From Polaribacter vadi (GTDB lineage: Bacteria; Bacteroidota; Bacteroidia; Flavobacteriales; Flavobacteriaceae), in the NCBI RefSeq assembly GCF_018861005.1, contig NZ_JAHKQL010000017.1, forward strand, positions 1 to 64,000: a stretch of DNA of 64,000 bases. The letters run 5' to 3'. Under the pieces are notes generated by a model, which was not told where the DNA came from, made no database searches, and saw only the letters and a list, made by a program, of their open reading frames with translations. Positions 16,601 to 25,469 of this stretch are shown here, piece after piece. The stretch's first letter is position 1, and the number at the start of each line of letters is the position of its first letter. The position numbers and the translations under genes are program-made.

Positions 16601-18074
16601 TGGTTGTTTTACAGATCACACTTCTTTTAATCTAGTTGTAAATCCTGTACCAATTGCCAATTTTGTAGATGATTTAGAGGTTTGTGATGACAATTCTGAT
16701 GGTTCTGCAAGAAATGGTTTTTCGCAATCTATTGATTTAGAATCGCAAACTGCTGGTATTTTAGGCACTCAAGATTCCAATATTCACACTGTAACTTACC
16801 ATCGTTCTTTGGCTGATGCTCAATCTGGAAATCTGCCTTTGGTTTCTCCTTACACAAATAATACTCAAGATAGAGAAACTATTTATGTTAGAATCTTAAA
16901 CACAAATTCGATGTGTGTTAACGGAATTTCTAATTTTGATGTTATTGTAAACCCAGAACCAACTTTTGAAACACCAACAAACTTAGCCTATTGTGATGAT
17001 GATTTAGATGGTGATGATGCCAATGGAATTGTACAAAACATAGATTTAGACAGTAAAATAACAGAAATTTTAGGTGCTTCTCAAAGTCCTAATGATTTTA
17101 ATGTTACTTTTCATAAATCACAAACAGATGCTACTTCTGGTGATGATCCTGTAGTTTCTCCTTATCAAAACACAAATACCACAGAAACATTTTATGTTCG
17201 CATACAAAACAAACAAACACTTTGTGTTAATGATGATGCTACTTTTGATGTAATTGTGAATCCTTTACCAGATATTATGGTAACTACTCCTCAAATTTTA
17301 TGTTTAAATGATTTGCCATTAAATATATCAGCTGAAAGCCCAAGAGATGTGTATACTTATGTTTGGAAAGACGAAAATGGAAACACTTTAAACACAACTT
17401 CTGTTGATAATATTGATGTAACAACTGCTGGTAAATATACAGTTACAGCTACAACAACCAATGGTACTTTTTGTGAAAGAGTAGAAACTATTGAAGTAAA
17501 TGCATCTAACATTGCTACTTTAGAAAGCAGTTTTATCACCATAATTGATGAATCTAACAATATTAGTAGCGAAGATAATTTATCCGTTTCTATTGATGTT
17601 ATCAATAATGATTTAGGCCCTGGAGATTATCAATTTGCTATAATAAACACCACAGAAAATAATGAAAGAATTCCGATGATTGGTTTTCAAGACGAACCTC
17701 TTTTCGAGAATTTAGAAGGCGGAATTTACACCATTATTGTAAATGATAAAAATGGTTGTTCACCAGACACAACCTTAGATGTTTCTGTAATTCAATTTCC
17801 AAAATATTTTACTCCAAATGCAGATGGTTATAATGACACTTGGGTTGTAAAAGGAGCAAATAAAACATTTTATCCAAATGCGAGTATCAATATTTTTAAT
17901 AGATATGGTAAATTAGTGGCACAAGAACCTATAGACAGCCAAGGTTGGGATGGAATGTATCAAGGCAAACTACTCCCTTCTGATGATTACTGGTATAATA
18001 TTACACTAATTCCTGCTGATACTAATAAACCCACCATCAATAAAAAAGGAAATTTCTCACTGTTAAGAAAATAG
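13608..18074 (+). CDS. T9SS type B sorting domain (gliding motility-associated C-terminal) surface protein
   Basis: A 1488-residue secreted protein. A signal peptide (1-19, ending NLFSQ) is followed by a beta-propeller-like region (20-390, with repeated SPNGKKIAF and APDGKIYAS motifs). An Ig/PKD-like segment comes next, then seven tandem repeats of about 90-110 residues with the core CDDxxDGxxxNGxxxxFDL...TYHxSxxDA...YVRxxN. The end is a type B sorting domain (about 1395-1488; YFTPNADGYNDTW and WNITLIPADTN-like strands). Such proteins cross the outer membrane by the type IX system and serve adhesion or gliding in Flavobacteria. The specific ligand is unknown. It appears to be transcribed alone. 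Confidence 0.92.
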   Translation: MKKLLPFFIFIFTINLFSQKEANIWYFGQNAGLDFSTSPPTALTDGQINTDEGCSSFSSPTGELLFYSDGIEVYTKEHRLMTYSDGSLANNLKGNPSSTQSGMIIPKPGSTTIYYLFTVGTDFVGSANNPNPGFNFYTIDMSKNSGLGEITRGPTNLAINPNTNTDNSSIWSEKVAAVKGADCNVYWVVSYAGNTFYSYKITDAGVDISNIITSQVNFSASDKRGYLQVSPNGKKIAFADFNSSGSNISGSLVLFDFDNATGKVDQFSSETLISRFSGESPYGVSFSPQSNKLYASSYNGGFSVFQFDLESSNIAASKKTIVNRNGYRGALQLAPDGKIYASIPDSFFLDVIENPDEDADKVVYTENAVNLNGRLTDEGLPPFISSLLLPIEILDTDTNVSINNTDAQFCIGQDKTIISEDITGTGATYSWTFDDGINPPTDITPTTNPGTLVLTNIQLSNAGEYALKIEITDDCGVVTQYNGTFNVEVFEAAYANKPDDIYFCDIDRNGFNKFDFQADLNNEILDGLDPKVFDVLYFNTLDDANSGNNPLPNPYNNPTAFSSETIYARVQNTNAIDACFAITDFVLAVTDYPTPTQPQPYRICDNTESSSDTDGIVNTFLLNTKDSEILGSLNSTQYLISYHTTQIGAENNDVATIVDKDSNYSVTNSQTLYIRVENKDNFGCYDANTSIELIVDSLPDTTQEVDLLQCDDDLDRVSTVNLTEAEISISTNSQNETFEYFATETDAIAGTPEVADKLRYPVNQTGEAWVRTISDQNCYRISKINLSVEASADVIYYKEFPAVCDDFLQKDGTDGTLNDDTDGITNFDFSDANTEILAFFPVLLQPDLEVSYYETTEDRTAVINAIVDISNYRNTAYPSNITRQTIYFKITNKNNNNCSGTGELYLKTNSVPTAEIVPDLELCDDVLDGDTANGIVQYFDLESQTTDILNGQNATDFTVTYHDSKTDANVGIDELTSPFENTIRDSQPIYVRVTNNTTGCFTDHTSFNLVVNPVPIANFVDDLEVCDDNSDGSARNGFSQSIDLESQTAGILGTQDSNIHTVTYHRSLADAQSGNLPLVSPYTNNTQDRETIYVRILNTNSMCVNGISNFDVIVNPEPTFETPTNLAYCDDDLDGDDANGIVQNIDLDSKITEILGASQSPNDFNVTFHKSQTDATSGDDPVVSPYQNTNTTETFYVRIQNKQTLCVNDDATFDVIVNPLPDIMVTTPQILCLNDLPLNISAESPRDVYTYVWKDENGNTLNTTSVDNIDVTTAGKYTVTATTTNGTFCERVETIEVNASNIATLESSFITIIDESNNISSEDNLSVSIDVINNDLGPGDYQFAIINTTENNERIPMIGFQDEPLFENLEGGIYTIIVNDKNGCSPDTTLDVSVIQFPKYFTPNADGYNDTWVVKGANKTFYPNASINIFNRYGKLVAQEPIDSQGWDGMYQGKLLPSDDYWYNITLIPADTNKPTINKKGNFSLLRK

Positions 18075-18146
18075 AAAGCCAAAATTTTTGTTAACAAAAG
18101 CCACTATTATTTCTTAATTTAGCATAAACTTAAGAAATCGATGTAG

Positions 18147-19775
18147 ATGGATATCAACTTCAATAAAAACGAAGATTATAACAAACTTTTAGTTTCTGAT
18201 TTAAAAAGACGTTTTGCCAAAGTAAAATTAGGTGGTGGACAAAAAAGAATAGACAAACATCATCAAAAAGGAAAAATGACAGCTCGTGAAAGAGTTGATT
18301 ATCTCTTAGATACTAATGCAAAATCTATAGAAATAGCAGCTTTTGCTGGTGATGATATGTACGCAGAACATGGTGGTTGTCCTTCTGGAGGTGTAGTTGT
18401 AAAAATGGGCTACATTAAAGACAAACAATGTATTGTTGTGGCTAATGATGCAACTGTAAAAGCTGGAGCTTGGTTTCCAATAACAGGAAAAAAGAATTTA
18501 CGTGCACAAGAAATATCCATAGAAAATAAAATTCCGATAATTTATTTGGTAGATTCTGCAGGTGTTTATTTGCCAATGCAAGATGAAATTTTTCCAGACA
18601 AAGAACACTTTGGTCGTATTTTTAGAAACAATGCCATAATGAGTAGTATGGGTATTACCCAAATTTCTGCAGTTATGGGTAGCTGTGTTGCAGGTGGTGC
18701 TTATTTACCAATTATGAGCGACGAAGCTTTAATTGTAGATAAAACTGCAAGTATCTTTTTAGCAGGTAGTTATTTGGTAAAAGCTGCAATTGGCGAAAGC
18801 ATAGATAACGAAACTTTAGGAGGCGCAACAACACATTGCGAAATATCTGGTGTTACAGATTATAAAGCAAAAGATGATAAAGATGCTTTAGATAAAATAA
18901 AATTTATTGTTGATAAAATTGGTGATTATGATAAAGCTGGTTTTAGTAAAACAGAAGCTTTTCCGCCAAAAGAAAACGAAGACGATATTTTCGGAATTTT
19001 ACCAAAAGAAAGAAATGCACAATATGATATGTTAGAAATCATAAAACGCTTGGTAGATAATTCTGAATTTGAACAATACAAAGAAGGCTATGGAAAAACC
19101 ATAATAACAGGTTACGCCAGAATTGATGGTTGGGCTGTTGGTATTGTTGCCAATCAACGTAAATTAGTAAAAACTAAAAAAGGAGAAATGCAATTTGGTG
19201 GTGTTATTTATAACGATTCTGCTGATAAATCTACACGTTTTATTGCCAATTGCAATCAGAAAAAAATACCTTTAGTTTTCTTACAAGATGTTACTGGTTT
19301 TATGGTAGGTTCTAAATCAGAACATGGAGGCATTATAAAAGATGGTGCAAAAATGGTAAATGCAGTTAGTAATTCTGTAGTTCCAAAATTTACAATTGTT
19401 ATTGGTAATTCTTATGGAGCAGGAAATTATGCAATGTGTGGTAAAGCTTACGACCCAAGGTTAATTGTAGCTTGGCCAAGTGCAGAATTGGCTGTTATGA
19501 GTGGTAATTCTGCTGCAAAAGTTTTATTGCAAATAGAAACAGCTTCCTTAAAAAAACGCGGCGAAGAAATTACACCAGAAAAAGAAGCTGAATTATTTGA
19601 TAAAATAAAATCACGCTATGACAAGCAGATTTCACCTTATTATGCTGCAGCAAGAATCTGGACAGATGCAGTAATAAATCCTTTAGAAACCAGAACTTGG
19701 ATTTCTATGGGTATAGAAGCTGCAAACCACGCTCCTATTGAAAAACAGTTTAACATGGGAGTGTTACAAGTATAA
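18147..19775 (+). CDS. Acyl-CoA carboxylase beta (carboxyltransferase) subunit, methylcrotonyl-CoA carboxylase-like
   Basis: A 542-residue cytosolic enzyme subunit of the biotin-dependent carboxyltransferase family, which moves CO2 from carboxybiotin to an acyl-CoA. The N-half holds KGKMTARERVDYLLD and MGSCVAGGAYLPIMSDEAL, which forms the oxyanion hole. VDSAGVYLPMQDEIFPDKEHFGRIF is closest to methylcrotonyl-CoA carboxylase beta; the usual VDSGGANLP there reads VDSAGVYLP. The C-half has the second crotonase domain with GNSYGAGNYAMCGKAYDP. Length fits MccB (about 535) better than PccB (about 510). No biotin carboxylase gene lies beside it. The exact acyl-CoA is uncertain; leucine or branched-chain catabolism is likely. 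Confidence 0.88.
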   Translation: MDINFNKNEDYNKLLVSDLKRRFAKVKLGGGQKRIDKHHQKGKMTARERVDYLLDTNAKSIEIAAFAGDDMYAEHGGCPSGGVVVKMGYIKDKQCIVVANDATVKAGAWFPITGKKNLRAQEISIENKIPIIYLVDSAGVYLPMQDEIFPDKEHFGRIFRNNAIMSSMGITQISAVMGSCVAGGAYLPIMSDEALIVDKTASIFLAGSYLVKAAIGESIDNETLGGATTHCEISGVTDYKAKDDKDALDKIKFIVDKIGDYDKAGFSKTEAFPPKENEDDIFGILPKERNAQYDMLEIIKRLVDNSEFEQYKEGYGKTIITGYARIDGWAVGIVANQRKLVKTKKGEMQFGGVIYNDSADKSTRFIANCNQKKIPLVFLQDVTGFMVGSKSEHGGIIKDGAKMVNAVSNSVVPKFTIVIGNSYGAGNYAMCGKAYDPRLIVAWPSAELAVMSGNSAAKVLLQIETASLKKRGEEITPEKEAELFDKIKSRYDKQISPYYAAARIWTDAVINPLETRTWISMGIEAANHAPIEKQFNMGVLQV

Positions 19776-19875
19776 TAAAAAACAGGATTATTTTTAATCC
19801 ATATTTAATGATTAATATCATAAATCGCACTTGGTATAACTATTATTTTTGTAATCTAACAAATTTTCATAAAAC

Positions 19876-21969
19876 ATGAGTAAAGCTATATATATTGCCA
19901 CAATAGAATCTGATAGTGGTAAATCTTTAATTTCTTTAGGTCTTTTAAGAATGATGTTAACCAAATCTTCTAAAGTTGGTTATTTTAGACCTATAATAAA
20001 TGAAGTAAAAGACAGTAAGTATGATGACCATACAAATACTGCTATTAATTTTTTTAATTTAGATATCGATTATGATGACTGCTATGCTTACAAACAAAGT
20101 GAAGTTGTAGAGTTATTAAGTGAAGGTAAATCTGATGATGTAATTCACAATGTCATCAAAAAATATAAAAAATTAGAAGCCAAATACGATTATGTATTAG
20201 TAGAAGGTACAGATTTTTCTGGTGAAGGTGGTTTTACTGAATTAGATGTTAATTTAATGATTGCCAAAAACTTAAATGCACCCGCATTAATTGTTGGTGC
20301 AGGAAATGGTAAAAAGAAGAAAGATTTTATAAATACAATGCAACTTACCTACAATTCTTTTATTACTAAAGAAGTAGATGTGATTGGTATTGTAGCTAAT
20401 AAAATAGAGGTTGATGAAGTAGATTATATAAGAAATGAACTTCAAAAAAGTTTTCCTAAAAACCTACAAATAGACATTATTCCTAAAGTTGATTTCTTAA
20501 CATTTCCAACTGTAAAAGAAGTAGTTCAGGCTTTAAATGGTCGTGTTTTATTTGGCGAGCAGTTTTTAGATAATGCTATTGGTAGTTACAGTACTGGTGC
20601 AATGCAACTTCGTAATTATTTAACACGTATTAAAGAAAATGCTTTAGTAGTAACTCCTGGAGATAGAGCAGATATTATTTTGGGTGCATTACAAGCAAAT
20701 GCTTCTAGTAATTATCCAAAAATTGCTGGTATTATTTTAACGGGTACATTAACTCCTGAAGAATCTATACTTAAATTAATAGAAGGTGTACAATCTACTG
20801 TGCCAATTATTTTAGCTGATGGTGGAACTTTTAAAATCACCAATAAAATTGGTTCTGTTAAATCTAAAATTTATGCAACACACGAAAAAAAGATTTTATT
20901 GTCTTTAGATACTTTTGATAAATACGTGAATGCAGAAGGTTTAACAAATAAATTAACGTCTCATAAATCAGACAAGTTAACACCAAGTATGTTTCAATAT
21001 AATTTATTGCAAAAAGCAAGAATTAAAAAGAAACATATTGTTTTACCAGAAGGTGATGATGAAAGAATTATTAAAGCTGCAGCTCGTTTACAATTATTAG
21101 ATATTGTAGACTTAACTTTATTGGGAGATAGAAATACAATTCAGCTAAAATGTGATCAAATAGGTTTACAAATTGATTTAGATAGTATTAATATCTTAAA
21201 TCCTGAAGACTCTATTCATAATGATGATTTTGGTAAAACTTTATACGAAGCTCGTAAACATAAAGGAATGACTGAAACTACTGCAAATGATTTAACCAGA
21301 GATGTTTCTTATTATGGAACCTTAATGATTATGAATGGTTTAGCAGATGGAATGGTTTCTGGAGCTGTACACACTACAATGCACACTATAAAACCTTCTT
21401 TACAACTAATAAAAACAAAGCCAGGTGTTTCTGTAGTTTCATCAGTATTTTTTATGTGTTTATCAGATAGAGTTTCTGTAATGGGAGACTGTGCTGTAAA
21501 TCCCAACCCAAATGCAGAACAATTAGCAGAAATTGCAATATCTTCTGCTCAATCTGCAGAAGCTTTTGGTATAGAAGCCAAAGTAGCTATGCTATCCTAT
21601 TCATCAGGTAGTTCTGGAAAAGGTGAAGAAGTAGAAAAAGTTAGAAAAGCAACAGAAATCGTAAAAGAAAAAAATCCTAATTTAAAAATTGAAGGACCTA
21701 TACAATATGATGCAGCTGTAGATATGTCTGTGGCAAAAACTAAAATGCCAAATTCTAAAGTAGCTGGCCAAGCATCAGTATTAATTTTTCCAGATTTAAA
21801 TACAGGTAACAACACTTACAAAGCCATTCAAAGAGAAACAGGAGCTTTAGCTATTGGGCCAATGTTACAAGGTTTAAATAAACCTGTTAACGATTTAAGT
21901 AGAGGTTGTACAGTAGATGATATTTTTAATACAGTTTTATTAACCGCAATTCAAGCAGAACAAGAATAA
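19876..21969 (+). CDS. pta: Phosphate acetyltransferase
   Basis: A 697-residue long-form phosphotransacetylase that interconverts acetyl-CoA and acetyl phosphate. The domains in order are an N-terminal P-loop BioD-like domain (IATIESDSGKSLISLG, 8-23), a central DRTGG domain (around 215-330) and the catalytic PTA domain (about 370-697, starting RIKKKHIVLPEGDDERIIKA). The catalytic part keeps SGAVHTTMHTIKPSLQ and AQSAEAFGIEAKVAMLSYSSGSS. The acetate kinase gene begins 2 bases after its stop, giving the usual pta-ackA operon for acetate overflow or uptake. A -7-like TATTTTTG is seen at 19844-19851. Confidence 0.96.
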   Translation: MSKAIYIATIESDSGKSLISLGLLRMMLTKSSKVGYFRPIINEVKDSKYDDHTNTAINFFNLDIDYDDCYAYKQSEVVELLSEGKSDDVIHNVIKKYKKLEAKYDYVLVEGTDFSGEGGFTELDVNLMIAKNLNAPALIVGAGNGKKKKDFINTMQLTYNSFITKEVDVIGIVANKIEVDEVDYIRNELQKSFPKNLQIDIIPKVDFLTFPTVKEVVQALNGRVLFGEQFLDNAIGSYSTGAMQLRNYLTRIKENALVVTPGDRADIILGALQANASSNYPKIAGIILTGTLTPEESILKLIEGVQSTVPIILADGGTFKITNKIGSVKSKIYATHEKKILLSLDTFDKYVNAEGLTNKLTSHKSDKLTPSMFQYNLLQKARIKKKHIVLPEGDDERIIKAAARLQLLDIVDLTLLGDRNTIQLKCDQIGLQIDLDSINILNPEDSIHNDDFGKTLYEARKHKGMTETTANDLTRDVSYYGTLMIMNGLADGMVSGAVHTTMHTIKPSLQLIKTKPGVSVVSSVFFMCLSDRVSVMGDCAVNPNPNAEQLAEIAISSAQSAEAFGIEAKVAMLSYSSGSSGKGEEVEKVRKATEIVKEKNPNLKIEGPIQYDAAVDMSVAKTKMPNSKVAGQASVLIFPDLNTGNNTYKAIQRETGALAIGPMLQGLNKPVNDLSRGCTVDDIFNTVLLTAIQAEQE

Positions 21970-21971
21970 TT

Positions 21972-23159
21972 ATGAATATTTTAGTTTTAAACGCAGGGTC
22001 TTCTTCATTAAAATATCAGGTAATAGAAATGCCTCAAGAAAACGTTAAATGTGTAGGTTTAGTAGAAAGAATTGGTATGCAAGATGCTATTTTCACACAC
22101 GAAAAAGGTGGTGAAAAATCTACTGAAACGTTACCAATTTTAAATCATGAAATAGGTTTACAAAAAGTTGCCAAAGCATTATTAGATAATAATGTTGGTG
22201 TTATTAATACTGTTGATGAAATTGAAGCTGTTGGTCATAGAGTTGTTCATGGAGGAAACAAATTCAGTAAAACAACAATTGTAAACAAAGAAGTTAAAGA
22301 TAATATTCGCGATTTATTTGATTTAGCTCCTTTGCATAATCCTGCAAATTTAACTGGTATAGAAATTGCAGAAACAATTTTTACATCTGCAAAACAAATT
22401 GCAATTTTTGATACTGCTTTTCATCAAACAATGCCTAAAGAAGCCTATCAATATGCAATAAAAAATAAATTTTTAGACGAACATTATATTAGAGCATATG
22501 GTTTTCATGGCACAAGCCATAAATATGTATCAGAAAAAGCAATTGAGTTTTTAGGTGCTGAAAAATCAAAAAAAATCATTACAATTCATTTAGGTAATGG
22601 CTGTAGTATGGCTGCAGTAAAAGATGGTAAATGTGTAGACACTTCTATGGGGTTTGCACCTTCTAATGGTTTAGTTATGGGTACACGTTCTGGAGATATA
22701 GACCATTCTGTAATTTTCTTTTTAATTAAAAAGCTTAACAAAACTGCTGAGGAAGTATCTAATTTATTAAATAAAAATTCTGGTATGCAAGGTCTTACTG
22801 GTTTTTCTGATTTAAGAGAAATTTCTGAAAAAGCAGAAAATGGTAACCAAGATTGCCAAAATGCATTAAACCTAGCTGCTTATAGAATTAAAAAAATTAT
22901 TGGTACTTATAGTGCTGTTTTAAATGGTTTAGATGCAATTATTTTTACTGCTGGTATTGGAGAAAATTCGGCATTAATGAGAAAATTGTCTTGTGAAAAT
23001 TTAGATGGCTTAGGTATTGATTTAAATATTGATAAAAATAATGTTCGCTCTAAAGAAATTAGAGAAATTCAAACAGAAACATCAAAAGTAAAAATATTAG
23101 TAATACCTACTAATGAAGAGATAGAAATAGCTAAACAATCTTACGATTTAATAAAATAA
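21972..23159 (+). CDS. ackA: Acetate kinase
   Basis: A 395-residue ATP-dependent acetate kinase, interconverting acetyl phosphate plus ADP and acetate plus ATP in the cytosol. Clear motifs are LVLNAGSSSLKYQVIE at the N-terminus, VGHRVVHGG near 90-98, FDTAFHQTMP in the middle, HLGNGCSM, and FTAGIGENS near the C-terminus. All belong to the acetate and sugar kinase/Hsc70 superfamily. Length matches the usual 395-400. It is coupled to pta by a 2-base gap, and a strong bidirectional terminator follows. Confidence 0.97.
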   Translation: MNILVLNAGSSSLKYQVIEMPQENVKCVGLVERIGMQDAIFTHEKGGEKSTETLPILNHEIGLQKVAKALLDNNVGVINTVDEIEAVGHRVVHGGNKFSKTTIVNKEVKDNIRDLFDLAPLHNPANLTGIEIAETIFTSAKQIAIFDTAFHQTMPKEAYQYAIKNKFLDEHYIRAYGFHGTSHKYVSEKAIEFLGAEKSKKIITIHLGNGCSMAAVKDGKCVDTSMGFAPSNGLVMGTRSGDIDHSVIFFLIKKLNKTAEEVSNLLNKNSGMQGLTGFSDLREISEKAENGNQDCQNALNLAAYRIKKIIGTYSAVLNGLDAIIFTAGIGENSALMRKLSCENLDGLGIDLNIDKNNVRSKEIREIQTETSKVKILVIPTNEEIEIAKQSYDLIK

Positions 23160-23165
23160 AAAATA

Positions 23166-23203
23166 AAGGTATTTCTGAAGATAAAAATTTTCAGAAATAC
23201 CTT
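23166..23203. terminator. Bidirectional terminator after ackA
   Basis: The perfect 14-base arms AAGGTATTTCTGAA (23166-23179) and TTCAGAAATACCTT (23190-23203) lie between the convergent ends of ackA and the YD-like secreted protein gene. Confidence 0.85.
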
Positions 23204-23221
23204 ATTAAATTGGAGAACTAA

Positions 23222-24352
23222 TTATTTTTTTACAATTCTTTTTGTAACAATATTTCCCTCTTCTGTTTCTAGTTTCATCAAATAAACACCATTAACTAAA
23301 TTTTCAATATTAATTTTATTTATATTGGTACTTAATACTTTTTTACCAAGAACATTGTATAATTCTATTTTCTTGATTGTAAAACTATTATCTTTTATAG
23401 TTAATAAAGAAGTTGCTGGGTTTGGATAAACCTCAAAATCTACCAATGTTATATCTTTTGTATTTGCTGTATTTTCATTATAATTATAAGTTATTTTACT
23501 ATCATCTGAGCTTTCACTTAAAATTTTATTTATAAAATGATGCTTTACATCAAAATATATTTTTGTACCAATTTTATCTTTAAAAGGATGAGTAATATCA
23601 CTCATATTAACATTTAAATCATACTGATAAGTTAAAGGCTTAAAATTATTCATTGTAGATGATTGATCTCTATAACCTCCCTCTTGTGTAGCAATATTAT
23701 TATTAGAATCATAAGTATAATCATAGAACTCTTCTAGAGTATAAATATCATTATCTTTATTATAATACTCTTCTTTAATTAACCTATTACTAGCATCATA
23801 AGTAAATACTTCTTTGCCACTTTCTATCCAAGATGAATTTATGTAATCTTCTTCAGTTGTTGTAACTAAGTTATTACCTTGATATATATATTTAATTCTT
23901 TCAGATCCATCTTCTTCTAAATACCAATTTACTCCATCCCAACCATAACCTATATAATAATCTATGTTAGTACCATTATAAAATATTTCTGCTTTATAAT
24001 TATTAACCCAAACATTATTTTCTTTCTCTGAACTAATGTATGTTGTTAAAAGATTATCTGCATTATAAGTATACTCACCTTTATACTCATTATTATAATT
24101 TTCTTCTATAAGTCTACCAAAAGTATTATAAGAATAAGTTGTCGTTTCTTCTAACTCTAAAACATCGTCTGAATTATAATCAGCATAGTATTTTTCTTGA
24201 ATTAAATCTCCATTTGTATTATAACTATAATCTGTCTTAGAAGAAATATACCAACTAGAACCTGAAAAATATTCTTCTGTTACAGAAGTTAATATTTGCC
24301 CAAAAGAACTCTGTATGGTACAAAATAAAAATAATAAAGTAATTTTTTTCAT
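23222..24352 (-). CDS. T9SS type A sorted secreted protein with YD/RHS-like repeats
   Basis: A 376-residue secreted protein. The signal peptide (about 1-18, ending QSSFGQ) is followed by 8-10 tandem units of about 20-30 residues of the type Y.YNxxGxLIxExYY, resembling YD/RHS repeats that fold as beta sheets (residues 20-270). The C-terminus is a type A T9SS sorting domain (about 305-376; FEVYPNPATSLLTIKD, then VNGVYLMKLET and ending TKRIVKK). No toxin domain follows the repeats, so it is more likely a structural or adhesive surface protein than an RHS toxin. It has a perfect 28-base palindrome in its promoter, shared in core with two other genes. Confidence 0.85.
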   Translation of the reverse strand: MKKITLLFLFCTIQSSFGQILTSVTEEYFSGSSWYISSKTDYSYNTNGDLIQEKYYADYNSDDVLELEETTTYSYNTFGRLIEENYNNEYKGEYTYNADNLLTTYISSEKENNVWVNNYKAEIFYNGTNIDYYIGYGWDGVNWYLEEDGSERIKYIYQGNNLVTTTEEDYINSSWIESGKEVFTYDASNRLIKEEYYNKDNDIYTLEEFYDYTYDSNNNIATQEGGYRDQSSTMNNFKPLTYQYDLNVNMSDITHPFKDKIGTKIYFDVKHHFINKILSESSDDSKITYNYNENTANTKDITLVDFEVYPNPATSLLTIKDNSFTIKKIELYNVLGKKVLSTNINKINIENLVNGVYLMKLETEEGNIVTKRIVKK

Positions 24353-24377
24353 AATTTATTTAATTAATTGTGAATAG

Positions 24378-24430
24378 TAAACTTAAAACAAATTAATAAT
24401 TAAATAAATACCTACATGTAGGTATTTATT
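24378..24430 (-). promoter_or_regulatory. Palindromic operator ACCTA-CATG-TAGGT plus -7 box
   Basis: A perfect 28-base palindrome spans 24403-24430 with the core ACCTACATGTAGGT (24410-24423). On the minus strand a -7-like box TAAGTTTA lies at 24378-24385, about 31 bases from the palindrome centre and 25 bases before the start codon. Core and distance match sites upstream of the LuxR-type regulator gene (25397-25411) and the BspA-like T9SS gene (58352-58371). The palindrome takes the place of the -33 box, as expected for an activator site. Confidence 0.65.
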
Positions 24431-24454
24431 ATTATAAATACGTCTTTAAAATAA

Positions 24455-24485
24455 TTGTAAAAAAACATTGTAATCTTTACATTTG
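24455..24485 (+). promoter_or_regulatory. Promoter of the YebC-family gene
   Basis: TTG at 24455-24457 and TACATTTG at 24478-24485 are separated by 20 bases, an excellent match to the Bacteroidota promoter consensus TTG-N19/20-TAnnTTTG. The start codon is 28 bases downstream. Confidence 0.75.
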
Positions 24486-24512
24486 TAGGCATTTTAAAAA
24501 AAATCAACAGAA

Positions 24513-25229
24513 ATGGGTAGAGCATTTGAGTTCAGGAAAGCAAGAAAAATGAAACGTTGGTCAGCAATGGCAAAAACTTTTACCAGAATTGGTAAAGACA
24601 TTGTAATGGCTGTAAAAGAAGGTGGTCCTAACCCAGATTCAAATTCTAGATTAAGAGCAGTTATACAAAATGCAAAGGCTGCTAATATGCCTAAAGATAA
24701 TGTTGCTAGAGCCATAAAAAAAGCAACAGATAAAGATACAGCTAATTATAAAGAAGTTTTGTTTGAAGGTTATGCACCTCATGGTGTTGCTATTCTTTTA
24801 GAAACTGCTACAGATAATAATAATAGAACAGTTGCTAATGTTAGAGCTGCCTTTAATAAATGTGATGGAAATTTAGGTACTTCTGGTTCTGTAGTTTTTA
24901 TGTTTGACCATACTTGTAACTTTACTGTAAAAAAGGAAGACATTACTATTGATATGGAAGAATTAGAGTTAGAATTAATTGATTTTGAAGTTGAAGAAGT
25001 TTTTGATGATGAAGAAGGAATTATAGTTTATGCTCCTTTTGAGCAATTTGGCTCTTTACAATCTTACTTTGAAGATAACAATATAGAAATTCTATCTTCT
25101 GGTTTTGAAAGAATACCAACTACAACTGTTAAGCTAAATGAAGACCAAAAAGCAGATGTTGAAAAATTGTTAGAAAAATTAGAAGAAGATGATGATGTAA
25201 ATTCTGTTTACCATTCTATGGAAGAATAA
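24513..25229 (+). CDS. YebC/PmpR family protein
   Basis: A 238-residue member of the YebC/TACO1 family: MGRAFEFRKARKMKRWSAMA at the start, then GKDIVMAVKEGGPNPDSN and NAKAANMPKDNVARAIKKA, all hallmark segments, followed by an acidic C-terminal half. YebC proteins act on ribosomes or as transcription regulators depending on species; recent work links several to relief of stalling at proline-rich sequences. Length is standard. It has its own promoter and a strong terminator, so it is monocistronic. Confidence 0.94.
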   Translation: MGRAFEFRKARKMKRWSAMAKTFTRIGKDIVMAVKEGGPNPDSNSRLRAVIQNAKAANMPKDNVARAIKKATDKDTANYKEVLFEGYAPHGVAILLETATDNNNRTVANVRAAFNKCDGNLGTSGSVVFMFDHTCNFTVKKEDITIDMEELELELIDFEVEEVFDDEEGIIVYAPFEQFGSLQSYFEDNNIEILSSGFERIPTTTVKLNEDQKADVEKLLEKLEEDDDVNSVYHSMEE

Positions 25230-25260
25230 AAATTATATTTTTTATATTATAAAAAGCAAA

Positions 25261-25292
25261 AGTCGTGATTTTAACAATCACGACTTTTTTTT
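25261..25292 (+). terminator. Rho-independent terminator after the YebC gene
   Basis: AGTCGTGATT (25261-25270) pairs with AATCACGACT (25276-25285) and is followed by a run of T residues to about 25292. Confidence 0.9.
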
Positions 25293-25396
25293 AATCTAAT
25301 GTAAAATATCCCCCAATATTTAATACATTAATAATAAATATTAATGCTACAAATATAACATAGTTTTTTAAATATGTTAAAATTTAGGCACAACTA

Positions 25397-25441
25397 ACCT
25401 ACTACATAGGTCTTATTTTAACTATTAAACTACTATATTTG
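25397..25441 (+). promoter_or_regulatory. Operator ACCTA-CTACA-TAGGT and -7 box of the LuxR-type regulator gene
   Basis: The inverted repeat ACCTA (25397-25401), 5 bases, TAGGT (25407-25411) is centred 30 bases upstream of a perfect -7 box TATATTTG (25434-25441), with no TTG at -33. It has the same core and geometry as the sites at 24403-24430 and 58352-58371, which suggests the regulator controls its own gene. Confidence 0.65.
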
Positions 25442-25469
25442 TGCCTCTAAGCCTATTTTATCTTAAAAA

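Noticed and set aside
23222..24352. RHS-type toxin
   Set aside because: YD-like repeats are present, but there is no C-terminal toxin domain and no immunity gene; the protein ends with a T9SS sorting domain.
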